NCBI RefSeq assembly: GCF_036964665.1
Contig: NZ_JBAMDA010000001.1
Span: 1,736,001 to 1,800,000, forward strand
DNA from: Nitrobacter sp. NHB1
Lineage (GTDB): Bacteria > Pseudomonadota > Alphaproteobacteria > Rhizobiales > Xanthobacteraceae
Reading direction: 5' to 3'
DNA: 64,000 nt
The notes below the pieces were generated by a model. It saw only the letters and a list, made by a program, of their open reading frames with translations, was not told the DNA's origin and made no database searches. This document shows positions 1 to 9,772 of the stretch, piece after piece. The position numbers and the translations under genes were made by a program. The stretch's first letter is position 1; every line of letters begins with the position of its first letter.

Positions 1-8
1 GATCGCAG

Positions 9-365
9 TCATTCAGCGGCATCCGCCGACGGACCATGATCGCCAACGATAATCGCCATGGCTTCACACCGGCGCAGCGCGATTGTCGTGCCGTTGACCC
101 GGACCGCGATCGGATCCCGGCGGATCGGCCCTTCATGCAGGATCTGCACCGACACGCCTTCGACGATGCCAAATTCAAGAAGGCGTCGTTCGATCTCCAT
201 CGCCGACACGCCAAGGCGGTCGCCGTCGACCATGATGGCGCTTACCCGGCCGCGAAAGCCGCGCCGGGCGAGACCGAGCGGCGTGGTCCGCGTAGCTTCA
301 GGGATACTGGTATCGAGATCGGACATAAGGATCGCTTCAAGGTGACGGTCTACCAACTGGATCAT
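9..365 (-). CDS. feoA: FeoA-domain ferrous iron transport protein
   Basis: A 118-residue FeoA-type protein with an SH3-like fold. FeoA proteins are small cytosolic partners of the FeoB ferrous-iron permease. The core 'TTPLGLARRGFRGRVSAI' and the following 'RLLEFGIVEGVSVQIL' and 'DPIAVRVNGTTIALRR' segments match the family pattern of conserved glycines and an exposed strand near the end. The ATG at 363-365 is chosen because AGGAAAGC lies just upstream; a second ATG thirteen codons in has no comparable site. The gene reads toward the left edge, so feoB could lie immediately outside the window, but this cannot be seen. About 13 residues precede the domain. Confidence 0.85.
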   Translation of the reverse strand: MIQLVDRHLEAILMSDLDTSIPEATRTTPLGLARRGFRGRVSAIMVDGDRLGVSAMEIERRLLEFGIVEGVSVQILHEGPIRRDPIAVRVNGTTIALRRCEAMAIIVGDHGPSADAAE

Positions 366-409
366 GCTTTCCTGGGGGTCAAGACAAAGAGGGTTGATTG
401 GTCGCCAGA

Positions 410-425
410 TTAGAATGGTTAAAAA
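410..425. promoter_or_regulatory. Possible Irr/ICE-like iron control element
   Basis: The sequence TTAGAA, three bases, then TTAAAAA lies 45 bases upstream of the feoA start. It resembles the iron control element of Bradyrhizobium (two TTAGAA-like half sites three bases apart), but the right half is a poor match. It is suggestive only because the downstream gene is an iron transporter. Confidence 0.25.
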
Positions 426-440
426 TACTGGGCGCGAATC

Positions 441-1298
441 TCATGTCGCGGGATGAGGCATCCGGAGATCGGCCTCGACCAGCGCGCGCAATTCCGGCGA
501 CACTGCGGGACGCTGCCCGAACCACAGCTCAAATCCGCGCACGGCCTGATGCAGCAGCATCCCGAGGCCGTCGGCGGTTCTGAGGCCCCGCGCCCTCGCC
601 GCCGCGAGCAGCGGCGTTTCCAGCGGAACATAGACCAGATCAGCAACCACCGCATCCGGCGGCAGCAGCGGCAGTTCGATATCCAGCGGCGGCTGCCCCT
701 TCATGCCGAGCGAGGTGGTATTCACGAGCAGACCGGCGCGCGGCAGCACGTCGCCGAGCCCGCTCCAGGCCAACGGCATAACCGTTGCGCCGAATTGATC
801 CGCGAGCGCCCGCGCCCGCTCCATTGTGCGGTTGGCGAGATGGATGCGCTTGATGCCGCGTTCGATCAGGCCGAACACCACGGCCCGGGACGATCCGCCG
901 GCGCCAAGCACCAGCGCATCCCCGGTGCGATCCCAGCCCGGCGCAGCGGCATCCAGATTGCCGATGAATCCCTCGACGTCGGTATTGGTGGACCGCAGGT
1001 TGGTGCCGTCATAATAGAGCGTGTTGGCGGCGCCGACCGCTGTGGCGCGCTCGTCGGGCGCGGTCAGTTGCAGCGCCCGCTCCTTGTGCGGGATCGTGAC
1101 GTTGGCGCCGACGAAGCCGTGCGTCGACAGATGCATGATGAATTCGGCAAGGCCCTCGGGCGGAATCGCCTCGATGTTGTAGCCGCCCGCGATTCCGTGC
1201 ACGCGCAGCCAGTAGTGATGGATCAGCGGCGAGCGCGAATGCGCCGCGGGCCATCCGATCAGGCAGGCGGCGCGACCTTTGGTCTCGGCTGTCATCAT
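441..1298 (-). CDS. aroE: Shikimate dehydrogenase (NADP)
   Basis: A cytosolic enzyme of aromatic amino acid synthesis that reduces 3-dehydroshikimate to shikimate with NADPH. Substrate-binding 'SRSPLIHHYWL', the catalytic lysine motif 'NVTIPHKE', the 'STNTDVEGF' Asn/Asp pair, the glycine-rich nucleotide loop 'LGAGGSSRAVV' and the 'NRT' NADP motif appear in the usual order. The 285-residue length from the first of two adjacent ATG codons (1296-1298) is normal; an upstream in-frame start would add 13 residues with no homologous look. It is co-oriented with feoA 75 bases downstream, without an obvious shared function. Confidence 0.93.
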   Translation of the reverse strand: MMTAETKGRAACLIGWPAAHSRSPLIHHYWLRVHGIAGGYNIEAIPPEGLAEFIMHLSTHGFVGANVTIPHKERALQLTAPDERATAVGAANTLYYDGTNLRSTNTDVEGFIGNLDAAAPGWDRTGDALVLGAGGSSRAVVFGLIERGIKRIHLANRTMERARALADQFGATVMPLAWSGLGDVLPRAGLLVNTTSLGMKGQPPLDIELPLLPPDAVVADLVYVPLETPLLAAARARGLRTADGLGMLLHQAVRGFELWFGQRPAVSPELRALVEADLRMPHPAT

Positions 1299-1482
1299 GG
1301 GTTCCGTCGCATGACGCGCCCGACAATCAGGCGGCACGGCCGGATGAGATCATGCAAGCCGCGGCCCCTGTCAATGCCGCCGGCGCAATCGCCGGCGCCG
1401 CGGCACCGCAAGCCTCCCGATGCTCATCTCGCAGTTTCCCTCGCATCGCGCGATCACGGGACAACGCGAAGCCGCGATGATC

Positions 1483-1758
1483 TCAAACAGCCGGGCGGCG
1501 CGACGGCGATCCGGGTTGCTTCAGGCGAACGCCGCGCCCGCCGCCGTCGCTACGGGCGTGTTCGCCGATCAATTCGACGCCGGCACGCTCGAACGCGTCG
1601 ACCACCTTCACCAGCGTATCGATAACGCCTCGCACCCGCCCCTCGCTCGCCTCCATCCGCTGGACGGTCGGCAAGGACACCCCGGCCAGTGCGGCGAGCG
1701 TTTTCTGGTCGATGCCCAAGAGCGCACGCGCTGCCCGCATCTGAAAGGATGTGATCAA
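1483..1758 (-). CDS. Small XRE-family helix-turn-helix regulator
   Basis: A 91-residue single-domain DNA-binding protein. The helix-turn-helix spans roughly residues 5-60 with 'ARALLGIDQKTLAALAGVS' and recognition-helix residues 'LPTVQRMEASEG', followed by a 'DAFERAGVELI' segment typical of short Cro/C1-type regulators in alphaproteobacteria. The last ~20 residues are Arg/Gly/Pro rich and probably disordered. The upstream region is strongly AT-rich and holds two identical 12-bp direct repeats that may be its own operator. No toxin gene flanks it, so an antitoxin role is not supported; its targets are unknown. Confidence 0.8.
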   Translation of the reverse strand: MITSFQMRAARALLGIDQKTLAALAGVSLPTVQRMEASEGRVRGVIDTLVKVVDAFERAGVELIGEHARSDGGGRGVRLKQPGSPSRRPAV

Positions 1759-1787
1759 CGCTCGATCTCCATATTTATGATACTAAA

Positions 1788-1820
1788 AATGATGTATAAA
1801 ACAATTATAATGATGTATAA
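1788..1820. promoter_or_regulatory. Twin 12-bp direct repeats upstream of XRE regulator
   Basis: The 12-mer AATGATGTATAA occurs exactly twice, at 1788-1799 and 1809-1820. The start-to-start distance is 21 bp, two helical turns, so both copies face the same side of the DNA. They sit 30-62 bases upstream of the XRE gene start in an AT-rich stretch. A shorter ATGAT match lies at 1777. This looks like an autoregulatory operator overlapping the promoter. Confidence 0.5.
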
Positions 1821-1869
1821 TGCATAACTCGGTCATCAAAACTCGGCATCCCCTTTTGCGAAATGCGCG

Positions 1870-4041
1870 CTACGCCGCGGCCCGATGCGCGGCGATGATC
1901 TGGTCGGCGGCCCGGCCGTTGACTTCTGCCATGCGATCGAACTGCCGGGTAAAACTGCCCGCTCCCGCCGTCGCCGACCTGAGTTCGACGATGAGATCGC
2001 CGATCTCGGCTTCCGGCATCATGGCGCGCACGCAATCCCAGCCGGTCCAGCCCTCGCGGGTGTCGAAGCCGAGAATCTGGCCGCGCCGTGCCGACAGGAT
2101 GGCATTGACCTTCGCCGTCGCATCGCTCGGGCAAACAATCTCGACCACATGGATCGGCTCCAGCAGCACCGGTTGGCATTGCGGCAAGGCTTCGGCGACC
2201 CCCATGCGCGCCGCCGTGCGGAATGCCTGATCCGAGGAGTCGACGCTGTGATAGGAGCCGTCGGTCAGCGTCGCCTGCACATCGACTACCGGAAAGCCAA
2301 GCGGGCCGCGCGCAAGTCCGTCCACCACGCCCTCCTCCACCGCGCCGATATAGTTGCGCGGCACCGCGCCGCCGACGATCTTGTCAACGAAGACGAAGCC
2401 AGAGCCGCGCGGCAGCGGGTGGATCTCCAGCACCACGTCGCCGAACTGGCCGTGGCCGCCGGACTGCTTCTTATGGCGCCCGCGCTGGGTAACGGGCTTG
2501 CGGATGGTTTCCTGATAGCCGATCGCCGGCACATGTGATTTCACGTTGACGCCGAAGCGATCGTGCAGCCGCTCCAGCGCAACGCGCAGATGCATCTCGC
2601 CCTGTCCCCACAGCACGGTATCGTGGGTCTGCGCATTGTGAACGACAGCGAGCGAGGGGTCTTCCTCGTTGAGCTTGATCAGAGCCTGTCCAAGCTTGAC
2701 ATCGTCCTTGCGGTCTCCGGCCGCAAGCGCCATCGCCAGCACCGGCGCAGCCGGCGCAATGCCGGCCAGCGAGGGCGGCGCCATCCTGGCGGTCGTCAGC
2801 GTATCGCCGGTGTTCACGGCGTCGAGCTTGCCGAGCGCTACCGTGTCACCGGCTTCGGCAGACGCCCGCTTGGTCTCCTGCGCGCCGGTGGCGGCGAGAA
2901 CGCCGGAAATTTTTCCGGCTTCGCCCGACGACGCCTGCACCGCCGCGCCATCGTCGAAACGACCCGTCAGCACCCGCGCCAGCGACAGCTTGCCGCCATG
3001 CTGAAGGTACAGGGTCTTGAATACGTAGGCCAGCGCCTCCTTGCTGTCAGCCACGCCTATGCGCTTCGCCGTCTCGCCGATGCCGGGCGCTTCGTGCCGC
3101 AGCGCCTTCATCAGCCGCAGCACGCCGTTCGCACGCGCGGCCGAGCCGAGCAGCACCGGACAAATCCGGCCTTCGCGCAGTTCGCGGGCGAGATCGTCGA
3201 ACACCGCATCGCGCGGCGGCGCAATATCCTCGAGCAACTGCTCCATCAGCGCGTCGTCGTGATCGGCAAGTTTCTCCAGCATCGAGAACCGCGCTTCCTT
3301 CTCGCGGTCGAGATCGCCGCTGTCCAGTTGGACGACCTCGGAGGCCAGATGCTCGCGATAGACAAAGGCACGCTCCAGCGCGAGATCAACGAACCCAGCG
3401 ATCAAATCGCCGTTCCAGAGCGGAATCTGCCGCAGCACCAGCGGGGTCCGGGAGGCCGGCTGCAACGTCGCCAACGTTTCGCGGACGCGGTTGTTCGCCT
3501 TGTCGATCTTGTTGAGAAACAGAAAGCGCGGAATGTTCAAATCTTCCAGCTCGCGCAGGATGATCTGCAACTGCGGCAGCTTGCGCTCGTCGGCTTCGCA
3601 CACCACCACCGCGGCATCGACCGCGGGAATCGCCGCGCGCATATCGTGCGCGAATTCGATCGAACCCGGACAGTCGATGAAGGTATAGGTTTCGCCCATG
3701 AAGCTGGTGGTGACCGGGGTCAGCCCGACACCCATTTTGTGCTGGCGGGCTTCAGGACTGGCGTCACCGACGCTGGTTCCTTGATCGACGCTGCCTGTTT
3801 TGGGAATTGCGTCTGTACGCGCGAGAATGGCTTCGAGAAGTGTGGTTTTACCGCTCTGGAACGGGCCCACCAGCGCAATGCACCGGGGACCCGATGCTAG
3901 ACTGCCTTGAGGTGTGCCTTGGGGGCTTCTGAGCTCTTGTCCCACCGCCGCCTCCTGATCTGGAAGTCGGCCCATGATTGGGTCGGCGTAACGATGCTCC
4001 TCCCACCGCCTGAATTTGGCAAGCGGGAAACGTATGGCCAT
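1870..4041 (-). CDS. EF-G-like translational GTPase
   Basis: A 723-residue protein with EF-G domain order: GTPase, beta-barrel, and C-terminal domains III-V ('GYQETIRKPVTQRGRHKKQS', 'LEPIHVVEIVCPSDATAKV'). G1 'GPFQSGKTT' is at residues 59-67, G3 'DCPGS' at 123-127 and G4 'NKID' at 177-180. The canonical switch I 'RGITI' is replaced by 'HKMGVGLTP', which marks it as the EF-G-like paralogue group of alphaproteobacteria rather than the housekeeping fusA. No rps/rpl/tuf genes are nearby, which agrees. An ATG 22 codons downstream is an alternative start, but neither start has a strong ribosome-binding site. It is divergent from the MFS gene. Confidence 0.85.
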   Translation of the reverse strand: MAIRFPLAKFRRWEEHRYADPIMGRLPDQEAAVGQELRSPQGTPQGSLASGPRCIALVGPFQSGKTTLLEAILARTDAIPKTGSVDQGTSVGDASPEARQHKMGVGLTPVTTSFMGETYTFIDCPGSIEFAHDMRAAIPAVDAAVVVCEADERKLPQLQIILRELEDLNIPRFLFLNKIDKANNRVRETLATLQPASRTPLVLRQIPLWNGDLIAGFVDLALERAFVYREHLASEVVQLDSGDLDREKEARFSMLEKLADHDDALMEQLLEDIAPPRDAVFDDLARELREGRICPVLLGSAARANGVLRLMKALRHEAPGIGETAKRIGVADSKEALAYVFKTLYLQHGGKLSLARVLTGRFDDGAAVQASSGEAGKISGVLAATGAQETKRASAEAGDTVALGKLDAVNTGDTLTTARMAPPSLAGIAPAAPVLAMALAAGDRKDDVKLGQALIKLNEEDPSLAVVHNAQTHDTVLWGQGEMHLRVALERLHDRFGVNVKSHVPAIGYQETIRKPVTQRGRHKKQSGGHGQFGDVVLEIHPLPRGSGFVFVDKIVGGAVPRNYIGAVEEGVVDGLARGPLGFPVVDVQATLTDGSYHSVDSSDQAFRTAARMGVAEALPQCQPVLLEPIHVVEIVCPSDATAKVNAILSARRGQILGFDTREGWTGWDCVRAMMPEAEIGDLIVELRSATAGAGSFTRQFDRMAEVNGRAADQIIAAHRAAA

Positions 4042-4135
4042 GCAATAAAGCCTTCAAGCCCCGCGCCTCATTTGACGGATTTGCCCGTCGTCTCGCTATG
4101 TAACAATTGTACAAATCGGGCGGAACGGAAAGCCT

Positions 4136-5410
4136 ATGCGAGACGGAAGCAAACCTGCTGCCTGGTTGCGCGGCATTCCCGTACCGATCTGGACGCTCGG
4201 TTTCGTTTCGATGTTCATGGACATCTCCTCGGAGATGATCCACGCGCTGTTGCCCGCCTATCTCGTCGGTGTCGTCGGTGCGTCGGCGCTTACCGTCGGG
4301 ATCATTGAGGGCGTCGCCGAGGCGACGGCCTCGATCGTCAAGCTCTTTTCAGGCGCCCTTTCGGATTGGCTCGGCAAGCGCAAGGTGCTGGCCGTTGCCG
4401 GCTATGGCCTCGCAGCCCTGACCAAACCGATCTTCCCGCTGGCATCGACGATCGGCTGGATCGCGGCTGCGCGTTTCCTGGACCGTGTGGGCAAGGGCGT
4501 TCGCGGCGCCCCCCGCGATGCGCTGGTGGCTGATCTCGCGCCAATTTCCCTGCGCGGCGCGAGCTTCGGGCTACGGCAATCGCTCGACACCGTGGGCGCA
4601 TTCGCCGGGCCTAGCCTCGCGATCGCACTGATGTGGATCACATCCGATCACTATCAGTTGGTATTCTGGATTGCCGTCATTCCCGCCATCATCGCGGTCG
4701 CGCTTCTGCAGTTCGGTGTGCAAGAGCCGGAACGCACGGAGCCGGCGCAAGCGCCGCGCTGGCCTTTGCGCCTCGTTGGACTGAAGCGCCTCGGCGGCAC
4801 GTTCTGGCTGGTGACTGGCGTCGCTATGCTATTGACGCTGGCGCGCTTCAGCGAGGCGTTCCTGTTGCTGCGAGCGCAAGGCGCCGGCCTGTCCGTGACG
4901 CTGGTGCCGGGCGTGCTGGTTGTCATGAACCTGGTCTATATGCTCGTCGCCTATCCCGCGGGGCTGTTGTCCGACCGCACTAACAGAATCAATGTGCTGG
5001 CGGCCGGGATGATGCTTCTGATCCTCGCCGACCTTTTTCTGGCAATCGACGGCGGACTCACCGTCGTCGTCGCAGGCGTCGCGCTATGGGGCGCCCACCT
5101 GGGATTCACACAGGGGCTTTTGTCCGCGCTGCTCGCGGACGCCGCGCCGGTTGAACTGCGCGGCACGGCTTTTGGCATCTTCAACCTGGTCAGCGGCGTG
5201 GCGCTTCTGATTGCCAGCGTCGTTGCCGGCGTGTTGTGGGAACGCTACGGCCCGCCCGCCACCTTCGCTTCCGGAGCGGCGCTTACGGTCGTCGCCTTGC
5301 TATCGCTCGCCGCGATCCGCCGCCGCGTGTCAGGTCAGAACACCGCATCGCCGGCCCAGGTCAGCGGCCCGGACGCAGTTCAAGCGCCGCGAGACCGGCC
5401 GCAACGCTGA
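4136..5410 (+). CDS. MFS family transporter
   Basis: A 424-residue inner-membrane carrier with about twelve hydrophobic segments. The MFS signature between helices 2 and 3 is visible as 'GALSDWLGKRKVL', with a degenerate second copy 'AGLLSDRTNRINVL' in the second half, and 'RFLDRVGKGVRGAPRDALVADLAP' (in the 4-5 region) resembles a subgroup often annotated as drug or metabolite exporters. The substrate cannot be told. The C-terminal ~20 residues are cytosolic and Pro/Ala/Arg rich. Its last 50 bases overlap the 3' end of the convergent DUF992 gene, so the two transcripts are complementary there. Confidence 0.85.
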   Translation: MRDGSKPAAWLRGIPVPIWTLGFVSMFMDISSEMIHALLPAYLVGVVGASALTVGIIEGVAEATASIVKLFSGALSDWLGKRKVLAVAGYGLAALTKPIFPLASTIGWIAAARFLDRVGKGVRGAPRDALVADLAPISLRGASFGLRQSLDTVGAFAGPSLAIALMWITSDHYQLVFWIAVIPAIIAVALLQFGVQEPERTEPAQAPRWPLRLVGLKRLGGTFWLVTGVAMLLTLARFSEAFLLLRAQGAGLSVTLVPGVLVVMNLVYMLVAYPAGLLSDRTNRINVLAAGMMLLILADLFLAIDGGLTVVVAGVALWGAHLGFTQGLLSALLADAAPVELRGTAFGIFNLVSGVALLIASVVAGVLWERYGPPATFASGAALTVVALLSLAAIRRRVSGQNTASPAQVSGPDAVQAPRDRPQR

Positions 5411-5843
5411 GGCCGACCTGGCCCTGCACGCTGAGCGGTTGCAGGGCGATCGAATTGGCGGAGCCGCCGATCAGAACGTTGCCGCCAAGGCCGATGCCGA
5501 TCGAGGCGCTGCCTTGCGCGCCTGCGTAGTCGCCGGAGAGATCGCCAGGTCCGAGGCGCGCCACCGGCGCGTAGACGCCCCAGGCCAGCGCCGATTCCTG
5601 CGTGATGCCGAGATCGACGCCGACCTTTCGGATCGTGGCGACATAGCGATCTTCCGGCAGGCCGTCCGCGTGAAACACGCAGCCGAGATTGGTCACCGAG
5701 CCGACGATAAACCCGACACTGGCTCCGCCGCGGCATTCGAGAACGCCAACCTTGGCGCGCTGCGCGGGCTGCTGCGCAAGGGCGCCAGCGAGCGACACGA
5801 TCAGCACCGCTGCGGCGCCCGCCAGAACTGGAATACCGCGCAT
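5361..5843 (-). CDS. DUF992 secreted protein (first paralogue)
   Basis: A 160-residue exported protein of unknown function. The start at 5841-5843 is chosen for GGAG six bases upstream and because it gives a clean Sec signal peptide ending near 'GALAQQ'. The mature part has the DUF992 pattern: 'VGVLECRGGASVGFIVGS', a second cysteine in 'LGCVFHA', then glycine-rich strands and a 'LQPLSVQGQVGLSVAAG' ending. The two conserved cysteines could form a disulfide in the periplasm. It is a close paralogue of the next gene, same strand, and probably arose by tandem duplication. It overlaps the MFS gene tail to tail by 50 bases. Confidence 0.82.
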   Translation of the reverse strand: MRGIPVLAGAAAVLIVSLAGALAQQPAQRAKVGVLECRGGASVGFIVGSVTNLGCVFHADGLPEDRYVATIRKVGVDLGITQESALAWGVYAPVARLGPGDLSGDYAGAQGSASIGIGLGGNVLIGGSANSIALQPLSVQGQVGLSVAAGLAALELRPGR

Positions 5844-5958
5844 GAAAAGCTCCGAATTCGAAACTGCGATGCAGAAACGGACCGCCACAATTATGGCTGC
5901 GCATTTTATGGCACACCGGACCGGGTCTCACCAGACGCGACGCCGCGGTCATAAACAC

Positions 5959-5987
5959 CAAAAAAGAGGCCCGCTGTCGCGGGCCTC
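5959..5987 (-). terminator. Rho-independent terminator between DUF992 paralogues
   Basis: Perfect 9-bp stem GAGGCCCGC (5966-5974) / GCGGGCCTC (5979-5987) with a 4-base loop. On the minus strand it is followed by a run of Ts (5959-5965). It lies 18 bases past the stop of the second DUF992 gene and so ends that transcript before the first paralogue. Confidence 0.85.
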
Positions 5988-6005
5988 GTTGGTCGTCCGA
6001 TCCGA

Positions 6006-6569
6006 TCAGCGTGAGTGCTTATGATGATGCCGATGATGATGATGACGGCGATGGTGATGCCGATGCCGCTTGTAGCGCGGCGCCGCACGCACATTTGCCG
6101 GGCGCAGATCGACATCGACGATGCCGGCCACGGCGCTCAGGCCGGTCTGGCCCTGCAGGCTCAGCGGCTGTAGCGAAATCGAATTGTCGGACCCGCCGAC
6201 CAGCAGGTTGGCGCCGAAGCCGACACCGACCGTGGCGTTGGCGCCGACCCCGCCGTAGTGACCGGCCAGCGCGCCGCTGCCAAGCCGATAGCTCGGCGCA
6301 TTGACCGCCCAGGCGAACCCGGTCTGCGACGTCACGCCGAGATCAAGGCCGAAGCGCTGGACGCGCGCGATATAGGGCTGCGGCGGCGCTCCGGAGTTGC
6401 TGTGGAAGACGCACTGTAGTTCCGTCGTCGAGCCGACCACATAGCCCACGTTCTGGCCGCCCTCGCATTCGAGGATACCGGCCTGAACCTGATGCTGCTG
6501 GGCATGGGCAACCGCAAACGACGCCACCAGCGTCGCTGCGGCCGCAGCGAGAAGTCTTGGGAAGTGCAT
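6006..6569 (-). CDS. DUF992 secreted protein with histidine-rich tail (second paralogue)
   Basis: A 187-residue exported protein. GGAG eight bases upstream picks the ATG at 6567-6569, which yields a signal peptide ending near 'FAVAHAQQ'. The DUF992 core repeats the order of its neighbour ('AGILECEGGQNVGYVVGS', 'LQCVFHS', 'LQPLSLQGQTGLSAVAG'). Unlike the first paralogue it ends in a 25-residue tail that is almost entirely His, Arg and Lys, starting near residue 163. Such tails can bind metal or polyanions; that is inference. Its own terminator follows, so it is transcribed separately from its paralogue. Confidence 0.83.
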   Translation of the reverse strand: MHFPRLLAAAAATLVASFAVAHAQQHQVQAGILECEGGQNVGYVVGSTTELQCVFHSNSGAPPQPYIARVQRFGLDLGVTSQTGFAWAVNAPSYRLGSGALAGHYGGVGANATVGVGFGANLLVGGSDNSISLQPLSLQGQTGLSAVAGIVDVDLRPANVRAAPRYKRHRHHHRRHHHHRHHHKHSR

Positions 6570-6930
6570 GAGTCGATCTCCGCTTGGGGGGATTAAGAAA
6601 GGCGGCTGGACATGATGGAACCGCCGTGTCCAAAACAAGGCAGCCGTCATATCAAGGCATCAAAATGCCGGGAACGTTGCTAAAACATGATGAACGCTAC
6701 TACGGCACGGCTAGGGACGAAACGATCCGCAACGAAACGACCCGAAGCAAAACTGTTCGGTCTAACCGGGCCGAATAACCATTGCTGTCGTCCGCGCGAA
6801 AACGGGGCTCATAACCCTGACATCGGCGATAAGTCACGTCTTCGTCTCAACGGCGGGGGACACGGCGTACGGGTCCCCGCCTGCGCAGGGACGACATCCG
6901 GTCAATGACCCGACGCCGCAGCCCGCTCCG
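6570..6930. other. Intergenic region with a palindromic repeat fragment
   Basis: No gene seen. The left part is the upstream region of the DUF992 gene. Around 6700-6770 a short imperfect repeat of 'ACGAAACGA' occurs. At about 6866-6896 lies an imperfect palindrome (GTCCC...GGGAC) of the 'gtccccgc..gcggggac' type that is common between genes in this bacterial group; on the minus strand it could end the aminotransferase transcript. Confidence 0.5.
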
Positions 6931-8142
<1,212 letters not shown>

Positions 8143-8330
8143 CTAGCAAGCGTGGTTGATCGCCAAGTCCACGCGGTTTCATTGAACGGGATCGCGGCAC
8201 ATTAGTAGTGTGCGTTACGCTGCACCGCAAGAAGCTTGCGATAACTGTTCCGCGACAGTGCCGTTTCAGGGAAAATTAAACGGAGGCACCTAACCTGCAA
8301 CCTTGCACTCACTCCCGCAGTCACGGGCCG

Positions 8331-9557
8331 ATGATATCTTCCTGGCGACAATTTCAGAGTGGCGAGTGGCTGACGGTGGCGCGCCTGCGAGCCTATAGCC
8401 TGATTCTGCTGACCCTTTACGCGCTCGCCATAGTCACCTGGATTGCCCTGTCCCATGGCCTGTCGGACGCCAACAGCAAGCCGCTCGGCACCGATTTCGC
8501 CAGTTTCTATGCCGCGGGATCATTGGTGCTCGATGGTCGCGCAGCCAGCGTCTACGACATGGCGGCCCACTATGCCCGCGAACAACTGTTCTTCGGGGCG
8601 CACACCCCCTATTATGCGTGGTTCTATCCGCCCTTCTTTCTGCTGATCGCAGCACCGCTAGCGGCGTTTCCCTATCTGCCGGCGCTGGCGATCTGGCAGT
8701 TCGTCACGTTTGCGGGCTATTTCGCCGTAATGCGCGCCATCTTGCTGACGGCTCCATTGACGCGCAACCAAACCGTTCTCGGCCTGCTGGCGACGGCGGC
8801 GTTTCCGGCGGTCTTCATCAACCTGGGCCACGGTCAGAATGGCTTCCTGACGGCAGCGCTGTTGGGCGGGGCGTTGATCGCACTGCCGCGCCGTCCGATT
8901 CTGGCCGGCGTATTGTTCGGCCTGCTGGCCTACAAACCGCAATTCGGGCTGGTGATCCCCGTCGCCCTGCTCGCAGCCGGCCAGTGGCGGAGCATCGGCG
9001 CGGCAGCGATGACGGTGGCAGCGTTGGCGCTGGGAACGGCGGCGTTATTCGGGCTGGATATCTGGACAGCTTTCGCGGCATCGACCGAACTGTCGCGCAA
9101 GATGCTGTTGCAGGATGGCGACGTGGGTTTCGAAAAGCTGCAAAGCGTCTTTGCCGCCGTACGAATGTGGGGCGGCAGCGTATCGTTCGCCTATGCGATG
9201 CAAGGCTTGGTCTCGGCTGTTGTCGTCGGTAGTGTGGCGTGGGTCTGGCGCAGGTCGCGCGACGATTGCGCCAAGGCTGCGACACTGAGCGCCGCCACTG
9301 CGTTGGCGTCGCCGCACATCCTTGATTACGACCTGATGATCCTGGGGCCGACGATTGCCTTCATGACAGTCGCCATCGCCAGACGCGGCGCGAAAAGTTA
9401 CGAGATCAGTGTACTGGCGGCAGCGTGGCTGGTGCCGCTGATAACGCGCGGGATCACCGGCGCGACCGGCATTCCGCTCGCACTGGTGACGATGATCGCG
9501 CTTTACGGGGTCATTCAATATCACGCGGCCAAAGGAGACAGCCCGAATTGGGGGTAG
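8331..9557 (+). CDS. GT87 (DUF2029) family integral membrane glycosyltransferase-like protein
   Basis: A 408-residue polytopic membrane protein with about ten hydrophobic segments. The periplasmic first loop contains the family-typical 'LGTDFASFYAAGSLVLDG' and 'YYAWFYPPFFLLIAAPLA', where the Asp is the expected catalytic base of polyprenyl-phosphate-sugar-dependent GT-C enzymes. Mycobacterial relatives are mannosyltransferases using decaprenyl-phosphate mannose; the acceptor here is unknown. It stands alone between aatA (divergent) and a GST gene. The ATG at 8331 has no strong ribosome-binding site. Confidence 0.78.
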   Translation: MISSWRQFQSGEWLTVARLRAYSLILLTLYALAIVTWIALSHGLSDANSKPLGTDFASFYAAGSLVLDGRAASVYDMAAHYAREQLFFGAHTPYYAWFYPPFFLLIAAPLAAFPYLPALAIWQFVTFAGYFAVMRAILLTAPLTRNQTVLGLLATAAFPAVFINLGHGQNGFLTAALLGGALIALPRRPILAGVLFGLLAYKPQFGLVIPVALLAAGQWRSIGAAAMTVAALALGTAALFGLDIWTAFAASTELSRKMLLQDGDVGFEKLQSVFAAVRMWGGSVSFAYAMQGLVSAVVVGSVAWVWRRSRDDCAKAATLSAATALASPHILDYDLMILGPTIAFMTVAIARRGAKSYEISVLAAAWLVPLITRGITGATGIPLALVTMIALYGVIQYHAAKGDSPNWG

Positions 9558-9772
9558 TCTTCAACGCAACGTGATCCGACGACGCTTTGCAGACGGGATG
9601 ATTTTCCGAAAAACCATCGGATAACGGCAGTTTCCGGCTATTCGTGCGGCGCAACGTGTCCCCACCTCAATATGTTCCAGAGTTGAGGCCTTGCGGCAGT
9701 TCGATGCCATCCTCATTGTCAGATCGCGCAATCGGCAGCCTTACCGCGCGGCAACGGGATCCAACGACGCGA

